A stretch of DNA of 64,000 bases from Formosa agariphila KMM 3901 (GTDB taxonomy: Bacteria; Bacteroidota; Bacteroidia; Flavobacteriales; Flavobacteriaceae): the NCBI RefSeq assembly GCF_000723205.1, contig NZ_HG315671.1, positions 2,920,940 to 2,984,939 on the forward strand. Direction: 5' to 3'. Within the stretch, counting starts at the first letter, position 1, and each line of letters starts with the position of its first letter. The notes beneath the pieces are model-generated. The model saw only the letters and a list, made by a program, of their open reading frames with translations, was not told the DNA's origin and searched no databases. A program made the position numbers and the translations under genes. This document shows positions 47,095 to 57,875 of the stretch, piece by piece.

Positions 47095-49902
47095 TTAATG
47101 TTTTGGTTTAATTATTATTTCATAGGTTTTACTTTCATTCAAAATTTGATTCGCTAGATGTTGAATATCCTGTTCTTTAATAGAATTTATCAAATTTTCG
47201 AAATTATCAGGATCATCCATGTTCTCGTTATATCTATAATACCTAATTATCTTTCGCATGTAATACCCATTATTATCCTTAGCTTGTGCACGTTCCCTAA
47301 AATAATTAGCTTTAATTTTACCTAACTCATTTTGCTTAATTGTCCCTTCAGAAATTTTTAAGAATTCTTGCTTTACCACATTAACTAATTTATCTGCCAT
47401 TTCTGGATTACAATCAAAATTAAATGAAACGTTAGCTTCTGGTTTTGGCTCTCTAGAAAAGCTTGCAGATGCTCTAGGACTATAGGCACCTCCTTCAGAC
47501 TCTCGCACCGTTTCAGTAACTCGCAATTGTAATAAATCACCTAAAACTTGTGTTACTACGGCATTTTTAATTGAATAAGGCATTTCCAACATGTAAGCCA
47601 TATTAACAGATGCTTTTGGATCTTCCATTTCTAAATAGATTTCTTTATCTATCGTTTCTGAAATCCATTCTGGCTGATTACTAGCAATAAAATTTTCTTT
47701 TATATTCTTAGATGGAATACTTGCTAAAAAAGTCTCTAATAGAGGTTTTAATTGTGTTTCAGAAATATCTCCAACAATGAAAAATTCAAAATCTGAGACA
47801 TTTTCAAATCTCTCATTATAAATAGATTCTATATTTTCTAAAGAAATCGCCTCTGCATAAGCTTTATTTAAAATGTGTCTTTTAGGGTTATTTTCGCCAT
47901 AAAGAGTATAGGTAATACTATCTTTAATTTTTTCTTCAACATCTTTACCTCTACTAACTAGATAATTTTCTATATTATTTTCGAGAACTTGATATGCATT
48001 TTCATCGAAACGCGGTTTTACAAAATACGCATGAACTAGCTGTAACATTGTTTCTACATCCTTAGTATTTGAACCACCTATAACCGTTTCTGTAAATTCT
48101 CCAATATTCAGATTTACACTAGCCGTTTTACCTGCTAAAAACTTTTTTAACTCGATAGCTGAAAAATCTGTTACTCCAGAATTTGACACTAGAGATGTTA
48201 TAACACTTGCTGATGCTAAATCTTCATCGTTTATTAAAGTTTTACCCCCATAACTTACAGCACTTAAAGACACTATATTTTTCTGTTTATTGGCAAATTT
48301 ATAATGCACTTTGACATTATTGCTTAAAACATATGTTGTAGCTTCAACCTCTTTATCAACCTCAACACTTGCAATTTTGCCTGGCACAATTTTTAAACTA
48401 GAAACAATTGTTTTTTTGTCTAAAACTTCTGTATATGGGGTTAAATTAGAATCATTTTCAACTTCTTTTATAATTTGAATAGCTTCTGTTTCAGTTAAAT
48501 TGTTTTGCCCATCAACACCAATTACATTAATAAATCTATTAGATTTAGAATAAAGCCTCTTAATAGTATTATGAATCTCTTGTGCTGTAATTTGATTTAA
48601 CAATACTTTAGCTAATTCATACTCTTTATTTATATCTGTCATTGTACTATTATTCAAAAAATTACTTTGAATAGTTCCTTCAATACTTTTATGGCTACGA
48701 GTAGCCCACATAGAAATTTGATTTTCGTATGACGTTTTAAACAAGTTTATATTTCTATCTATTTCTGACTGATTATAACCAAATTTAACGGCACGATTTA
48801 CTTCAATTAACACGTCTTTAAATGCTTGTTGTTGTTGATTTGGCTTAGGATACACACTCATGCTAAACACTTTAGAAGTTCTAACCATTGTGCTATATCC
48901 CGTACTTGCAGATAAAAAACTAGCATTTGGGTCTTGAACTTGTTCTGAAATTCTAGAAGACAACATATTTACGGCTAAAGACTCTAAAAGTGATTGTTTA
49001 AAATCGGCTATAGTTTCTGGTTTTAAAGTTTTTTTATGACGTATGCCAAGAGAAATTGATGATCTAGATACTTCTGGATCTGTACCAAAACTATATAACA
49101 ACTTTTCATGTTCTGGAATGTTCACGTAATACCTTTCCTTCGAATTTTTAACTGCAGGTATTTTTGAAAATTTATTTTTAATTTTTAATTCTATTTCATT
49201 TACATCGAAATCTCCAATAACTGCTATTGCTTGCAAATCTGTTCTATACCAATCATGATAAAAGTCGCGTAAATCCTTATAATCAAATCCCTCAACAACA
49301 GACATTAGCCCTATTGGCAATCTATTTACATATTTAGAATTATTAAATTTTACAGGCATTGAACTTTCATATAAACGCTTTTGACCACTTTGTCCTGTTC
49401 TCCATTCTTCTTTAATTACACCGCGTTCTGCATCTATTTCTTCATCTGATAACAGCAAGTAGTTAGACCAATCATTTAAAATTGTTAAACAAGTGTCTAC
49501 CATTCCATCCTCATTCGGAATGTTAGTTAAATTATAAACAGTTTCATCGAAAGATGTATAAGCATTTATATCTTTTCCAAAAACAGCACCATGGGCCTGC
49601 AGTGTATTTAGCATCCTTTTTCCTGGAAAATTTTGCGTCCCATTAAAAGCCATATGCTCTAAAAAATGAGCTAAACCTTGTTGATTATCATTCTCTAAAA
49701 TAGACCCAACATTTTGAATAATATAATAACTACTTGCACCTTTAACAACATCTGTACTTTTTATATAATAAGTCATCCCATTTGGCAATACACCTTTAAT
49801 AATACTTGAGTCTACAGGTAAAGGATTGTCTAAATTTAAATTTTGGCTATTCCCTAAAAAACTAACCGATATAGTAATGAATAATGAAAATAAATATTTC
49901 AT
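47095..49902 (-). CDS. Secreted M16 family zinc peptidase
   Basis: A 935-residue exported peptidase (signal peptide about 1-19) related to pitrilysin, insulysin and PqqL-type proteins. The inverted zinc motif HFLEH lies at 79-83, and the third ligand Glu is in the GVIKEEW segment near 165. Two M16-type halves are visible, the second without a zinc site, as in the family. It probably cleaves small peptides in the periplasm. In the operon it follows the thioredoxin-TPR gene, but a terminator-like hairpin lies about 40 bases before its start. Confidence 0.95.
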   Translation of the reverse strand: MKYLFSLFITISVSFLGNSQNLNLDNPLPVDSSIIKGVLPNGMTYYIKSTDVVKGASSYYIIQNVGSILENDNQQGLAHFLEHMAFNGTQNFPGKRMLNTLQAHGAVFGKDINAYTSFDETVYNLTNIPNEDGMVDTCLTILNDWSNYLLLSDEEIDAERGVIKEEWRTGQSGQKRLYESSMPVKFNNSKYVNRLPIGLMSVVEGFDYKDLRDFYHDWYRTDLQAIAVIGDFDVNEIELKIKNKFSKIPAVKNSKERYYVNIPEHEKLLYSFGTDPEVSRSSISLGIRHKKTLKPETIADFKQSLLESLAVNMLSSRISEQVQDPNASFLSASTGYSTMVRTSKVFSMSVYPKPNQQQQAFKDVLIEVNRAVKFGYNQSEIDRNINLFKTSYENQISMWATRSHKSIEGTIQSNFLNNSTMTDINKEYELAKVLLNQITAQEIHNTIKRLYSKSNRFINVIGVDGQNNLTETEAIQIIKEVENDSNLTPYTEVLDKKTIVSSLKIVPGKIASVEVDKEVEATTYVLSNNVKVHYKFANKQKNIVSLSAVSYGGKTLINDEDLASASVITSLVSNSGVTDFSAIELKKFLAGKTASVNLNIGEFTETVIGGSNTKDVETMLQLVHAYFVKPRFDENAYQVLENNIENYLVSRGKDVEEKIKDSITYTLYGENNPKRHILNKAYAEAISLENIESIYNERFENVSDFEFFIVGDISETQLKPLLETFLASIPSKNIKENFIASNQPEWISETIDKEIYLEMEDPKASVNMAYMLEMPYSIKNAVVTQVLGDLLQLRVTETVRESEGGAYSPRASASFSREPKPEANVSFNFDCNPEMADKLVNVVKQEFLKISEGTIKQNELGKIKANYFRERAQAKDNNGYYMRKIIRYYRYNENMDDPDNFENLINSIKEQDIQHLANQILNESKTYEIIIKPKH

Positions 49903-49942
49903 GAGTTTTTTTTAAATTTTTAAAAATTAAAGAAGATTTTAA

Positions 49943-49973
49943 ATAAAAAAGGGTTATCGTAATAATAACCCTT
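49943..49973 (-). terminator. Terminator-like hairpin before M16 peptidase
   Basis: A 9-bp perfect stem (49949-49957 with 49965-49973) followed on the minus strand by a T-rich tail (TTTTTTATTT). It lies 41 bases before the peptidase start and 270 bases after the thioredoxin-TPR stop, so it may attenuate read-through. Confidence 0.8.
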
Positions 49974-50244
49974 GAATGATCTTTCATAACTTTAGTAAAA
50001 TGACTAATTCAAAATAATCTATACTAAATAATAAACTAGAAAGATTTTGGCTTATAAAGTAAATGCTATAATAAAGTTAAAAACCTTTGCTTTATTTTGT
50101 TTAAATGTTAAACATACAGTATCTACACCTCTTAAATTTAGGTGTATAATATCTATTATATTTTTTATTCAGATTGTACAAAAACCTATTATACTATTCA
50201 GTTTTTATTATATTGAAAGTACAATAGGCATAAGAATCATAATT
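49974..50244. other. Intergenic stretch between Trx-TPR and M16 genes
   Basis: About 270 AT-rich bases, together with the hairpin forming a 342-base gene gap. A plus-strand frame here (50047-50253, TTG start, hydrophobic) overlaps the neighbouring gene and has no family resemblance. Nothing else was seen. Confidence 0.4.
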
Positions 50245-51552
50245 TTACTCTAATTTCAACATTTCAATTTTTCGTTTTAGAAGTAGTTGAATATATCTCT
50301 GAGAGCGTAATTGTTCTATTTGAGCACTTTCTAAATACGCTTGATTATAAGCTTTTTCTGCAGATTCACGATTATCTGTTTTTTTATAAACATCTCCCAG
50401 TAAAGCGATAACATTAATACGATTCATAATAGGCATATCATTTGATTCTAATGATTTTGTAATCCAACTAATAGCTTGTTCGTGTTGTTCGTTAGTAATA
50501 TTATTACCAGCAGATTCATACATCATTTGAGCTGCTCGAGCTAGTCCCATTGAAGAGACATCTTCTCCTTGAATTTCAAAATATTTATTTTTTAAAGTGA
50601 TATAGGTATCAACATCTTTATCTTGGTATAAAGCATAAAGAGCATCACAATTTGCTTTAGCCATTTCGTATTGAGAAGTAATGTCATTATTTTTAACCAC
50701 ACTATATACTGGTTTCATATCTCCTTTTATACGCTCGACATGAGTCATATAACTTGTATCACCATTTTTTGCTAGTTCTTCTGCCAACTCTGTATTATAT
50801 CTAATTATATAAAAAGCTACAGGCTCTCCAACATCTGCTAGATATTGGTCGAAGTTAGCAACCATATATTCAATCACTCTATCATTGGTTCCCTGTGTTT
50901 TATAAAAAGTAGTTATCGTAGAGTAGTCTGATTTATTAATTAAACCATTTTTCATTACAATTTTTTTATCAATATATTCTTCAAAAATTTTATTGACTCT
51001 AGTAATCCACTTTTGTTTATTAGCTCCTGTTTGGATTGTTACAAAACTGGGGGCTTTAGCTAAAAGCTCCCCCATAACTACTAAATCATCTTTATCTTCC
51101 TTATATTCATCATAAATTTCTTCAAAATTTTTCACGTCTCCTTTTACAGTCTGGCCCATGTCCATTAATTCTTGAATATCTAGAGCACTACTAACTCTAG
51201 ATAGTGAGTTTCCTTGAGCATCTACAAATAACAATGTTGGCATTGAAGTAATTTCTCTCTCCTTTACAAGGTTAGCATTAATTTCACTTTCGACGTCTAA
51301 TTTTACAGAGACGAAATTTTCATTATAATATTTACCTAGTTCTGTATCTACATATACTTGCTTATCCATCATTTTACAAGGTGCACACCAATCGGCATAA
51401 AAATCTATAAATAATGGTACATTTCTCTTGCCTGCTTCAGCTAACGCCTCTTCATAAGTTCCCTCAAAAAAGTTTATTCCTTGAGCATTAATTTTTGTGA
51501 AGAAGCTTAAACTTAACATCACAACATATATTATTATTTTATTTAATTTCAT
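50245..51552 (-). CDS. Exported thioredoxin-like protein with TPR-type C-terminus
   Basis: A 435-residue exported protein (signal peptide about 1-23, ending INAQ). The N-terminal thioredoxin domain carries WCAPC (C56, C59) and cis-Pro SMPTLLFVD. From about 150 to the end it is all-helical, with a TPR-like repeat near 375-405 (ALLGDVYKKTDNRESAEKAY). It may keep a periplasmic substrate or partner reduced, receiving electrons from DsbD encoded two genes on. Such thioredoxin-TPR proteins often accompany SusC/D loci without glycan enzymes. Confidence 0.92.
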   Translation of the reverse strand: MKLNKIIIYVVMLSLSFFTKINAQGINFFEGTYEEALAEAGKRNVPLFIDFYADWCAPCKMMDKQVYVDTELGKYYNENFVSVKLDVESEINANLVKEREITSMPTLLFVDAQGNSLSRVSSALDIQELMDMGQTVKGDVKNFEEIYDEYKEDKDDLVVMGELLAKAPSFVTIQTGANKQKWITRVNKIFEEYIDKKIVMKNGLINKSDYSTITTFYKTQGTNDRVIEYMVANFDQYLADVGEPVAFYIIRYNTELAEELAKNGDTSYMTHVERIKGDMKPVYSVVKNNDITSQYEMAKANCDALYALYQDKDVDTYITLKNKYFEIQGEDVSSMGLARAAQMMYESAGNNITNEQHEQAISWITKSLESNDMPIMNRINVIALLGDVYKKTDNRESAEKAYNQAYLESAQIEQLRSQRYIQLLLKRKIEMLKLE

Positions 51553-51567
51553 TTGTTTTAATTTAAT

Positions 51568-52002
51568 TTATTCAACTGTTATAGTTAATGCATCTTCAAC
51601 AACTCCAGAGTAATCGCCCGCATTATCAATACGGATACTAACAATATAAGTACCAGGAGTAGTATCTGTATTTAGTGGATATATAACTTGTCCTAAGCCT
51701 TGAACTGAAACATGATTTAAAAAATAATCAACACCAGCCTGATTCACATTTTCTGAACGCACGGTCTCGACACTAAAAACTAAAGGTTCTGTACCTAAAA
51801 CTCCACTAATTTTTTGCGACACCCATGGTGATTGATTTTCAATTCTCAATGCATCCAAATAAGTATCTAACTCCATTCTTATAGTTAATGTATTTGGTAA
51901 ATATTCAGCATTTTCAATATCTAAATATCCAACTTCGTCACTGCATCCAATATTTAAAATACCTATGAAGACTATTAATATGTATATAATTGATTTTTTC
52001 AT
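51568..52002 (-). CDS. Small SusCD-associated lipoprotein
   Basis: A 144-residue lipoprotein with lipobox NIGC (Cys20). It has one beta-rich domain of unassigned family, with an Ig-like or DUF4843/DUF1735-like look that remains uncertain. It lies between the fasciclin lipoprotein and thioredoxin-TPR genes with gaps of 11 and 15 bases, so it belongs to the operon. A surface accessory or ligand-binding role is inferred. Confidence 0.8.
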   Translation of the reverse strand: MKKSIIYILIVFIGILNIGCSDEVGYLDIENAEYLPNTLTIRMELDTYLDALRIENQSPWVSQKISGVLGTEPLVFSVETVRSENVNQAGVDYFLNHVSVQGLGQVIYPLNTDTTPGTYIVSIRIDNAGDYSGVVEDALTITVE

Positions 52003-52013
52003 TTAATTTCTTT

Positions 52014-52613
52014 TTAAAGTTTGTCAATAATGTAATCATAGTGCATAGAGTGCACAATTCCGTTTGAAGGATGTATATCGGCCGAAGCAATTTGAGCAAA
52101 TCTTATACTCGTACCGTCTGCAGAGTTAAATTTAACAAGCACAGGACCAACACCATAAATTAAATCTATATCCTCTTCTGTAAACAGCTGAATTTCAGCT
52201 CCTCCTATAGAAGTAATATAAACGCCTCCATCTTGAATTAAAGGAATTTCATCTCTTAAATAAACATCTTCAAATAAGTGATTTAACAAAATCTGTCTAC
52301 AAACTTCTGGGTCTGTTTGACTTACCGATTCTAAATTCTGAGTATAAATCCATTTTCTGATTGAATGAGAAGTTAATCCCATGAACATCACCTGAGGATA
52401 GTTTGGGTCAATTCCATTAAACACATCTGTTAATCCTGCATGTTCTATCATTTGTACAGTAAGATCCCAATTGTAATCATCTGTTAATAAATACTCGTAA
52501 ATGGTTTTATCTGACAATTCTCCATTAGCTAAACCACTGTCAATAAGGTTATCCTGCGTAGTACAACTGAAAGCTGAGAAGATAACAAGGAGATATACTA
52601 ATATTTTTTTCAT
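52014..52613 (-). CDS. Fasciclin-domain lipoprotein
   Basis: A 199-residue lipoprotein (lipobox FSC, Cys17) with a divergent FAS1 domain. The C-terminal SADIHPSNGIVHSMHYDYI matches the family's closing strand, and a LLNHLF stretch stands in place of the usual YH region. FAS1 lipoproteins are frequent companions of SusC/D pairs. It lies 17 bases after susD in the same operon. It is unlike the second fasciclin protein at 14589-15167, which is secreted and not a lipoprotein. Confidence 0.87.
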   Translation of the reverse strand: MKKILVYLLVIFSAFSCTTQDNLIDSGLANGELSDKTIYEYLLTDDYNWDLTVQMIEHAGLTDVFNGIDPNYPQVMFMGLTSHSIRKWIYTQNLESVSQTDPEVCRQILLNHLFEDVYLRDEIPLIQDGGVYITSIGGAEIQLFTEEDIDLIYGVGPVLVKFNSADGTSIRFAQIASADIHPSNGIVHSMHYDYIIDKL

Positions 52614-52630
52614 CTTTTTATTTTTATTTT

Positions 52631-54190
52631 TTATTGTACTCTGTACCAGTATATGTTTTGCTTTAAAAGCGTATTATTTGTAAATGCAGCCTCTCCAATA
52701 TTTAGATATAGAGCTCCATCTTGAATATCTTGATCACTTAATAATGCAAAAGCAGGAGGTAATTCTGTATCGATATAATTATTTCTTAACACATCGTAAT
52801 ACCTACCATTTTCCATTAAAAGTTCTTTCTCTCTTTCTTTAAAAATAGCATACTGTATGTCTGCATCTCCTTCGGCTGGATAAAGCTCTGCTTTAGCTCT
52901 ATTTCTAATTGTATTTAAATCGGTTATAGCATTTGCTTCATTACCTAATTTAGCATAACACTCTGCTCTTAAAAGATAAATTCCTGCAAGTCTAATGTAA
53001 ATATTATTACAATCTAACCCTGTCATTCTAGTAATTCCAGTGGTTTGACTTACAACTCTAAATACACCATTACTAACCTTATAAGGATAGGAAAATTGAT
53101 GTCCTGCTGTTGCCATAGAATCTACTTTATAGAAATAGGTTTCTTTTCTTTCATCTTCTCCTTTATACATATTTTGTATTGTAGAAGCTTCAAACTTAAA
53201 GGTTACGGCTGCACCTTCAATAGTAGATGTACCGTCGTTATAATCTACAGGCCAAGTTACATACCTCTCTATGATAGGACTAATATATCCTACAGAATTA
53301 TCCTCTAAATAAAAACGTTGAACTTCTAAAATACTCTCACTCGCCATTAATCGAGTTGAAGGCTCCCAGCCAGAAAAATTTTGTTCTAGCATGGTAGGAA
53401 TATCTATTGCAAGGTTATATAATCCAGAGTCTTCTCCAGATATTAATTTAGTTGACCATTTTATAGATTGCTCGTAAGCCTCTGAAGAAGAAATTCCTGG
53501 CCAATTATAAAGTTCGGCCATACTACCTTGCCAAGCGTATATATGTGCCAACAAACCTGCAGCTGCTCCTTTAGTACCGTATTGTTTTGAAAGTAGCAAT
53601 TCACCATTGTTGTCTGTTAATTCGCCATAACTACCTAGCATTTCATAAGCTTCTTCCATATTGTTAATTGCCTCAGCAATAACCTCGTAATCTGTACTAT
53701 TAGCATAGGGTTCAAAATTATTAGTACTTGTTGTAATTATAGCATTCCCCCAAATACGTCCTAATTCAAAATACATCCATCCTTTGCAAAATTTAGCTTG
53801 ACTTATGTAAAAATCTATTCGTTCTTGAGATATGTTTCCTTCAGCTTGATGAACATTTTCTAACATTAAATTACATAGATATATAATATCGTAATACGGT
53901 GACCAATCACTATAAAATGAAGAGGTTACAGTAGCAGGTACTAGGTCTCTTAAATTTGAATAGCCCGAATTATCGCATCTATCTGCTGCCGCCCCCATGG
54001 CCTGATGCGAATCATTTTTTATAACACGTTGAATATACCCTTCGATACTGATTAAAAACCCCATTAACTCATCGTCATCATCAAATGCATTGGTTATAGA
54101 CTGTCTATCTTCTGGAGTTATATCTAGTGAATCTGCGCAAGAATTAAGCATTCCTGCGAGACATATTAAAAGAATTAAATACTGTTTCAT
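52631..54190 (-). CDS. SusD/RagB-family outer membrane lipoprotein
   Basis: A 519-residue substrate-binding lipoprotein (lipobox LNSC, Cys18) that caps the SusC channel. The TPR-like helical core and the C-terminal signature (YLLRAECYAKLGNEANAITDLN and ERELLMENGRYYDVLR in outline) are clear. It is encoded 52 bases after susC, with a hairpin in between. The ligand cannot be read from sequence. The neighbouring peptidase suggests peptides. Confidence 0.95.
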   Translation of the reverse strand: MKQYLILLICLAGMLNSCADSLDITPEDRQSITNAFDDDDELMGFLISIEGYIQRVIKNDSHQAMGAAADRCDNSGYSNLRDLVPATVTSSFYSDWSPYYDIIYLCNLMLENVHQAEGNISQERIDFYISQAKFCKGWMYFELGRIWGNAIITTSTNNFEPYANSTDYEVIAEAINNMEEAYEMLGSYGELTDNNGELLLSKQYGTKGAAAGLLAHIYAWQGSMAELYNWPGISSSEAYEQSIKWSTKLISGEDSGLYNLAIDIPTMLEQNFSGWEPSTRLMASESILEVQRFYLEDNSVGYISPIIERYVTWPVDYNDGTSTIEGAAVTFKFEASTIQNMYKGEDERKETYFYKVDSMATAGHQFSYPYKVSNGVFRVVSQTTGITRMTGLDCNNIYIRLAGIYLLRAECYAKLGNEANAITDLNTIRNRAKAELYPAEGDADIQYAIFKEREKELLMENGRYYDVLRNNYIDTELPPAFALLSDQDIQDGALYLNIGEAAFTNNTLLKQNIYWYRVQ

Positions 54191-54211
54191 TTTTTTATTT
54201 TTTTATTTTTT

Positions 54212-54239
54212 AATAAAAGATGGATTAAAATCTTTTATT
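54212..54239 (-). promoter_or_regulatory. Hairpin between susC and susD genes
   Basis: A 10-bp perfect stem (54212-54221 with 54230-54239) lies just after the susC stop and before susD. No T tract follows on minus, so mRNA processing or stability is a better guess than termination. Confidence 0.5.
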
Positions 54240-54242
54240 CTA

Positions 54243-57200
54243 TTAGAAATTTATTGAACAACCTAAAGTGAATACTCTAGGTAACGGATAACTATCAAGA
54301 TTATCGACCCCTGTTATATTAACAGCCTCAGGATCTAGTCCTGAATAATTAGTAATTAAGAATAGATTTTCTGCCGTAATAAACACACGAGTAGATTCTA
54401 ACCCAATATTTTTCATCCAATCTTGATTAAAATTATAGGAGATATTTAAACGTTTTAACCTTAAATAATTAACCGTTTCAATATTAGTATCTACCATAGG
54501 ATCAGCTTGAGGACTATATCCTAAATTAGCAGAAGGGAACATTGGGTTGTAATCGCCATTCGCATTATCAAACCCCTGTTGTGACCAAAATTCGGCATTA
54601 TTAACATCTAATAATAAAGGGCCAACACTAGGGTCTCTACTATTTAGATAAGATGAATATGGCACGGCATTAATAAGTGATTTAGAAAGTGTATAAGTAA
54701 ATAAAAAGTTTAAATCGAAGTTTTTCCAAGTTATACGGTTATTAAAACCTCCAGTTGCTTTTGGTAATGGAGACCCCTTATATACTTTATCTAATTCATT
54801 AATACGGCCATCGTCATTTAAATCCTTAATTTTTTTCATTCCTACCTGAGTTGGGTACAAACTACTCCCTTGATTTTGTAAATTTACAGAACCATCAACA
54901 TTGTAGTATACAGGAATATCTTCTTCACTTTCAATAAATCCATCTTGGACATATACATTAAACCCAAATAAAGGATTTCCTAAAATAAAATTGTCTACAT
55001 CTCGATTGTTATAGCTTTCCTCAAATTTATTATAGTTCCTTGCTATATTAAAACTACTTGTCCATTTAACCTCTGTATCTCTAAAGATGTCAGCTTGAAC
55101 CGCGAACTCAATACCTTGATTAGACGTTGAAAAGGTATTTCTCCATGTTTTATCTTTAAAATATACATCACCAGGAAGTGGAGCATTATAGATTTGGTCT
55201 TTGTTATATTTGTAATAATAATCTGCAACAATCTTTACACGATAATCAAATAAATTAACATCTAAACCGATATCGTATTGTTGAGATTCTTCCCAATTTA
55301 AATTATCATAAGACACTTGATCTGGAGCTAAACCAGGAACATTTAGAAAGTATGGCGAACTGGCATCGGACACGGTACCTTGTGCTAAATATGGGTCGTT
55401 AAATTGTATCCCCGTTACACCCCATGATGCTCTTAACTTACCAGAAGACAACCACCATGCATCATTCATAAAATTTTCGCTGGAAAAATTCCATCCTGCA
55501 GCTAGTGATGGGAATGTTCCCCATTTTTTACCATCGCCAAACGTACTAGAACCATCTCTTCTTATAGTACCTTCAAATAAATATTTTTCATTAAAATTAT
55601 ACGCCACTCTACCGAAATAACTCAGTAAAACCGTTTTACTATAGGTAGAAGAATAGTTTCTTGTAAAAATTGAAACACCATTTTGCTCTATTACAGCATT
55701 TGAAGCTGGAATTTGAGGTACGTAATGAATATCATTACTAGACATTCCGCTACCATAACCTATACTAGCATTATTAATTCTAGAGGTATACCCTTGTCCT
55801 AACAAGAGTTCAAAGTTGTGTTTTTCATTAAAGGTTTTATTATAATTCAATAAGTTTTCCCAATTCAACATAACCCCCATTGTGTTATACGCAGAAACTT
55901 TAGATAACCCATATTGATCATCTAAATAAGATGGAATAAAAATATTACTCGTTGCAAGAGATAAATCTACAGCAGGTGATGATGTGAATTTTAGACCAGG
56001 TGCTAAATCTAATCCAATTCGCAGGCCAGAACGTAATCTATAGGTATTATTTTTTTGTTCTGTATCTGCAATTCTATTAGCCTGTTCTATAGCTATAGGA
56101 TTATCTATAGAGCTTAATGAAGAAACCGAAATTGGAGAACCAACCATATAAGCAGCACCATTATTACTGCTACCTCCTATACCTCTGTTGGTATAAGCAA
56201 AATAATTTGTTGAAGTAATTGATAGGTTTTTTCTTGGATTAAGATCCAAGTTTGCAGTTAAATTATATCGCTTAAAAGCCGATCCAGGCATTATACCTTC
56301 TTCTTTATAGTGCCCTGCTGAAACATTATATCTAAATAATTCGGTACCCCCATTTACTTGAAGATTTACATTAGTAGTTTTTCCTGTTTGGAAAAAGTAA
56401 TCCCACCAGTTTGAATTATTATTATAATATGAATTTAGACTATCCTGTACAGCAGGTTGATATGCACCATTTCTAACACCATTACCCCAGAACCAGTCAA
56501 ATGTTCCATACTTATTCCATGAATCTTCATATGATTGAGGTACAATATATGTTCTAGTTGCAAAGTCATAATACGCTGTCGTAGCTCCTTTAATAAATTT
56601 AATAGCAAATTGACGCTCAGCATTCCCTAAAGTTTGTACAGGTGTTTTAGGTAGAATAGAATATCCTGTTGACACATTAGCTTTAATTTCTGCCTTTCCT
56701 GTTTTACCTTTTTTTGTAGTTATAAGTATTACACCGTTATTAGCTCTAGAGCCATACATAGCTGTAGCTGATGCATCTTTTAACACCTCCATAGATTCAA
56801 TTGTAGAAGGATCAATATCTGCTAATCCGCTTACAGACAAGTCTGTATTATTTTCTGAAATAATAGGGATACCATCTACTACATACAGCGGCGAACCATC
56901 GTTTAAAACCGTACCATCTGGACCTGTTACCCGTAACGAATTTTGACCTCGAATACTAACAATTGAACCTGTACCTCCAGGAGCTCCAGATTGGTTAACT
57001 ACAGCTACACCCGCCATCTGCCCCTGCATAAGATTCTCAAGATTTGCAGCTGGCATATCCTTAATAGCATCTGCCTTTACAGAAGCCACAGAATTAATAA
57101 GTTCTTTTTGATTTCTCTCACCATAAGCTACTACAGTAACTTCATCTAAAGAATTTATATCCTCTTCAAGCGTTACTAATAAATTGGTATTTTCACCTAT

Positions 57201-57788
57201 AGTTAGTTCAGAATTCTTATACCCAACAAAAGAAACAACTAGCTTTGAAGTTATACCCGATTCTACGGGTACTTCAATAACGAATTTTCCTTCAATATTA
57301 GTAGAAACACCATTCAAAGTCCCTTTTACTTTTACTGTAGCACCAGGTAACTTTTCTCCTTTCTGATTTTGTACAACACCACGTACAGTTAAAATATCTT
57401 GTTGAACCGTTTTAGCAGGAACAATTAAATACAATTGATTGCCTTGATTTTTTAATTCGAAGTTTTTTCCTATCAATTTAGAAATAGCATCTTCAAAATC
57501 AACATTATAAAAATTAGCTTCTACTAACCTATTTAAATCGAGCCCTTTATTACTATAAAACAACTCAACATTGGCTTGTTCTCTTACTTCTTTTAAGGCT
57601 TCATGAAGCGGTACTTTTCCCTTTTTTAAATTAATTTTCTGGGCATAAGCAAAAGCCGCTACGTTAAAAAACAGAAGAGCAAAAATAAAAATAGACCGTT
57701 TCATAATCCTCACAATTTCGCTTTTATGACGTAAGAGGAAGCCTTGCTTCTCCCTCACGAAAGATTTTTTTTCATACATTTGCATCAT
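54243..57788 (-). CDS. SusC-type TonB-dependent transporter with STN domain
   Basis: A 1181-residue outer-membrane transporter from the ATG at 57788. The N-terminal extension and signal anchor (KRSIFIFALLFFNVAAFAYA) are followed by an STN/secretin-like domain (about 50-115), a carboxypeptidase-regulatory-like domain (about 132-215, GVVQNQKGEKLPGATVKVKG), a TonB plug (about 220-350, LMQGQMAGVAVVNQSG and SIRGQNSL) and a 22-strand barrel. The STN domain usually signals to an FecR/ECF sigma pair, which is exactly what lies upstream. A GTG at 57824 would extend it by 12 codons and is less likely. Substrate unknown. Confidence 0.95.
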   Translation of the reverse strand: MMQMYEKKSFVREKQGFLLRHKSEIVRIMKRSIFIFALLFFNVAAFAYAQKINLKKGKVPLHEALKEVREQANVELFYSNKGLDLNRLVEANFYNVDFEDAISKLIGKNFELKNQGNQLYLIVPAKTVQQDILTVRGVVQNQKGEKLPGATVKVKGTLNGVSTNIEGKFVIEVPVESGITSKLVVSFVGYKNSELTIGENTNLLVTLEEDINSLDEVTVVAYGERNQKELINSVASVKADAIKDMPAANLENLMQGQMAGVAVVNQSGAPGGTGSIVSIRGQNSLRVTGPDGTVLNDGSPLYVVDGIPIISENNTDLSVSGLADIDPSTIESMEVLKDASATAMYGSRANNGVILITTKKGKTGKAEIKANVSTGYSILPKTPVQTLGNAERQFAIKFIKGATTAYYDFATRTYIVPQSYEDSWNKYGTFDWFWGNGVRNGAYQPAVQDSLNSYYNNNSNWWDYFFQTGKTTNVNLQVNGGTELFRYNVSAGHYKEEGIMPGSAFKRYNLTANLDLNPRKNLSITSTNYFAYTNRGIGGSSNNGAAYMVGSPISVSSLSSIDNPIAIEQANRIADTEQKNNTYRLRSGLRIGLDLAPGLKFTSSPAVDLSLATSNIFIPSYLDDQYGLSKVSAYNTMGVMLNWENLLNYNKTFNEKHNFELLLGQGYTSRINNASIGYGSGMSSNDIHYVPQIPASNAVIEQNGVSIFTRNYSSTYSKTVLLSYFGRVAYNFNEKYLFEGTIRRDGSSTFGDGKKWGTFPSLAAGWNFSSENFMNDAWWLSSGKLRASWGVTGIQFNDPYLAQGTVSDASSPYFLNVPGLAPDQVSYDNLNWEESQQYDIGLDVNLFDYRVKIVADYYYKYNKDQIYNAPLPGDVYFKDKTWRNTFSTSNQGIEFAVQADIFRDTEVKWTSSFNIARNYNKFEESYNNRDVDNFILGNPLFGFNVYVQDGFIESEEDIPVYYNVDGSVNLQNQGSSLYPTQVGMKKIKDLNDDGRINELDKVYKGSPLPKATGGFNNRITWKNFDLNFLFTYTLSKSLINAVPYSSYLNSRDPSVGPLLLDVNNAEFWSQQGFDNANGDYNPMFPSANLGYSPQADPMVDTNIETVNYLRLKRLNISYNFNQDWMKNIGLESTRVFITAENLFLITNYSGLDPEAVNITGVDNLDSYPLPRVFTLGCSINF

Positions 57789-57829
57789 TAGATTTGTTAA
57801 TTTAATTACACGATTGGTTAACACATTTT

Positions 57830-57863
57830 AAACCGGATGGGATCGCCAAAAACTATCCGGTTT
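57830..57863 (-). promoter_or_regulatory. Leader hairpin upstream of susC
   Basis: A 9-bp perfect stem (57830-57838 with 57855-57863) with a 16-nt loop between fecR and susC. On minus only TTTAAAATG follows, a weak terminator tail. It may attenuate read-through from fecR or protect the susC leader. Confidence 0.5.
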
Positions 57864-57875
57864 TTATTTTAATTA

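Noticed and set aside
50047-50253. Plus-strand 68-aa hydrophobic frame
   Set aside because: It begins at TTG, overlaps the thioredoxin-TPR gene and has no family resemblance.
57824-57824. GTG start for susC
   Set aside because: The ATG at 57788 leaves a normal N-terminus, and the GTG adds 12 codons without support.
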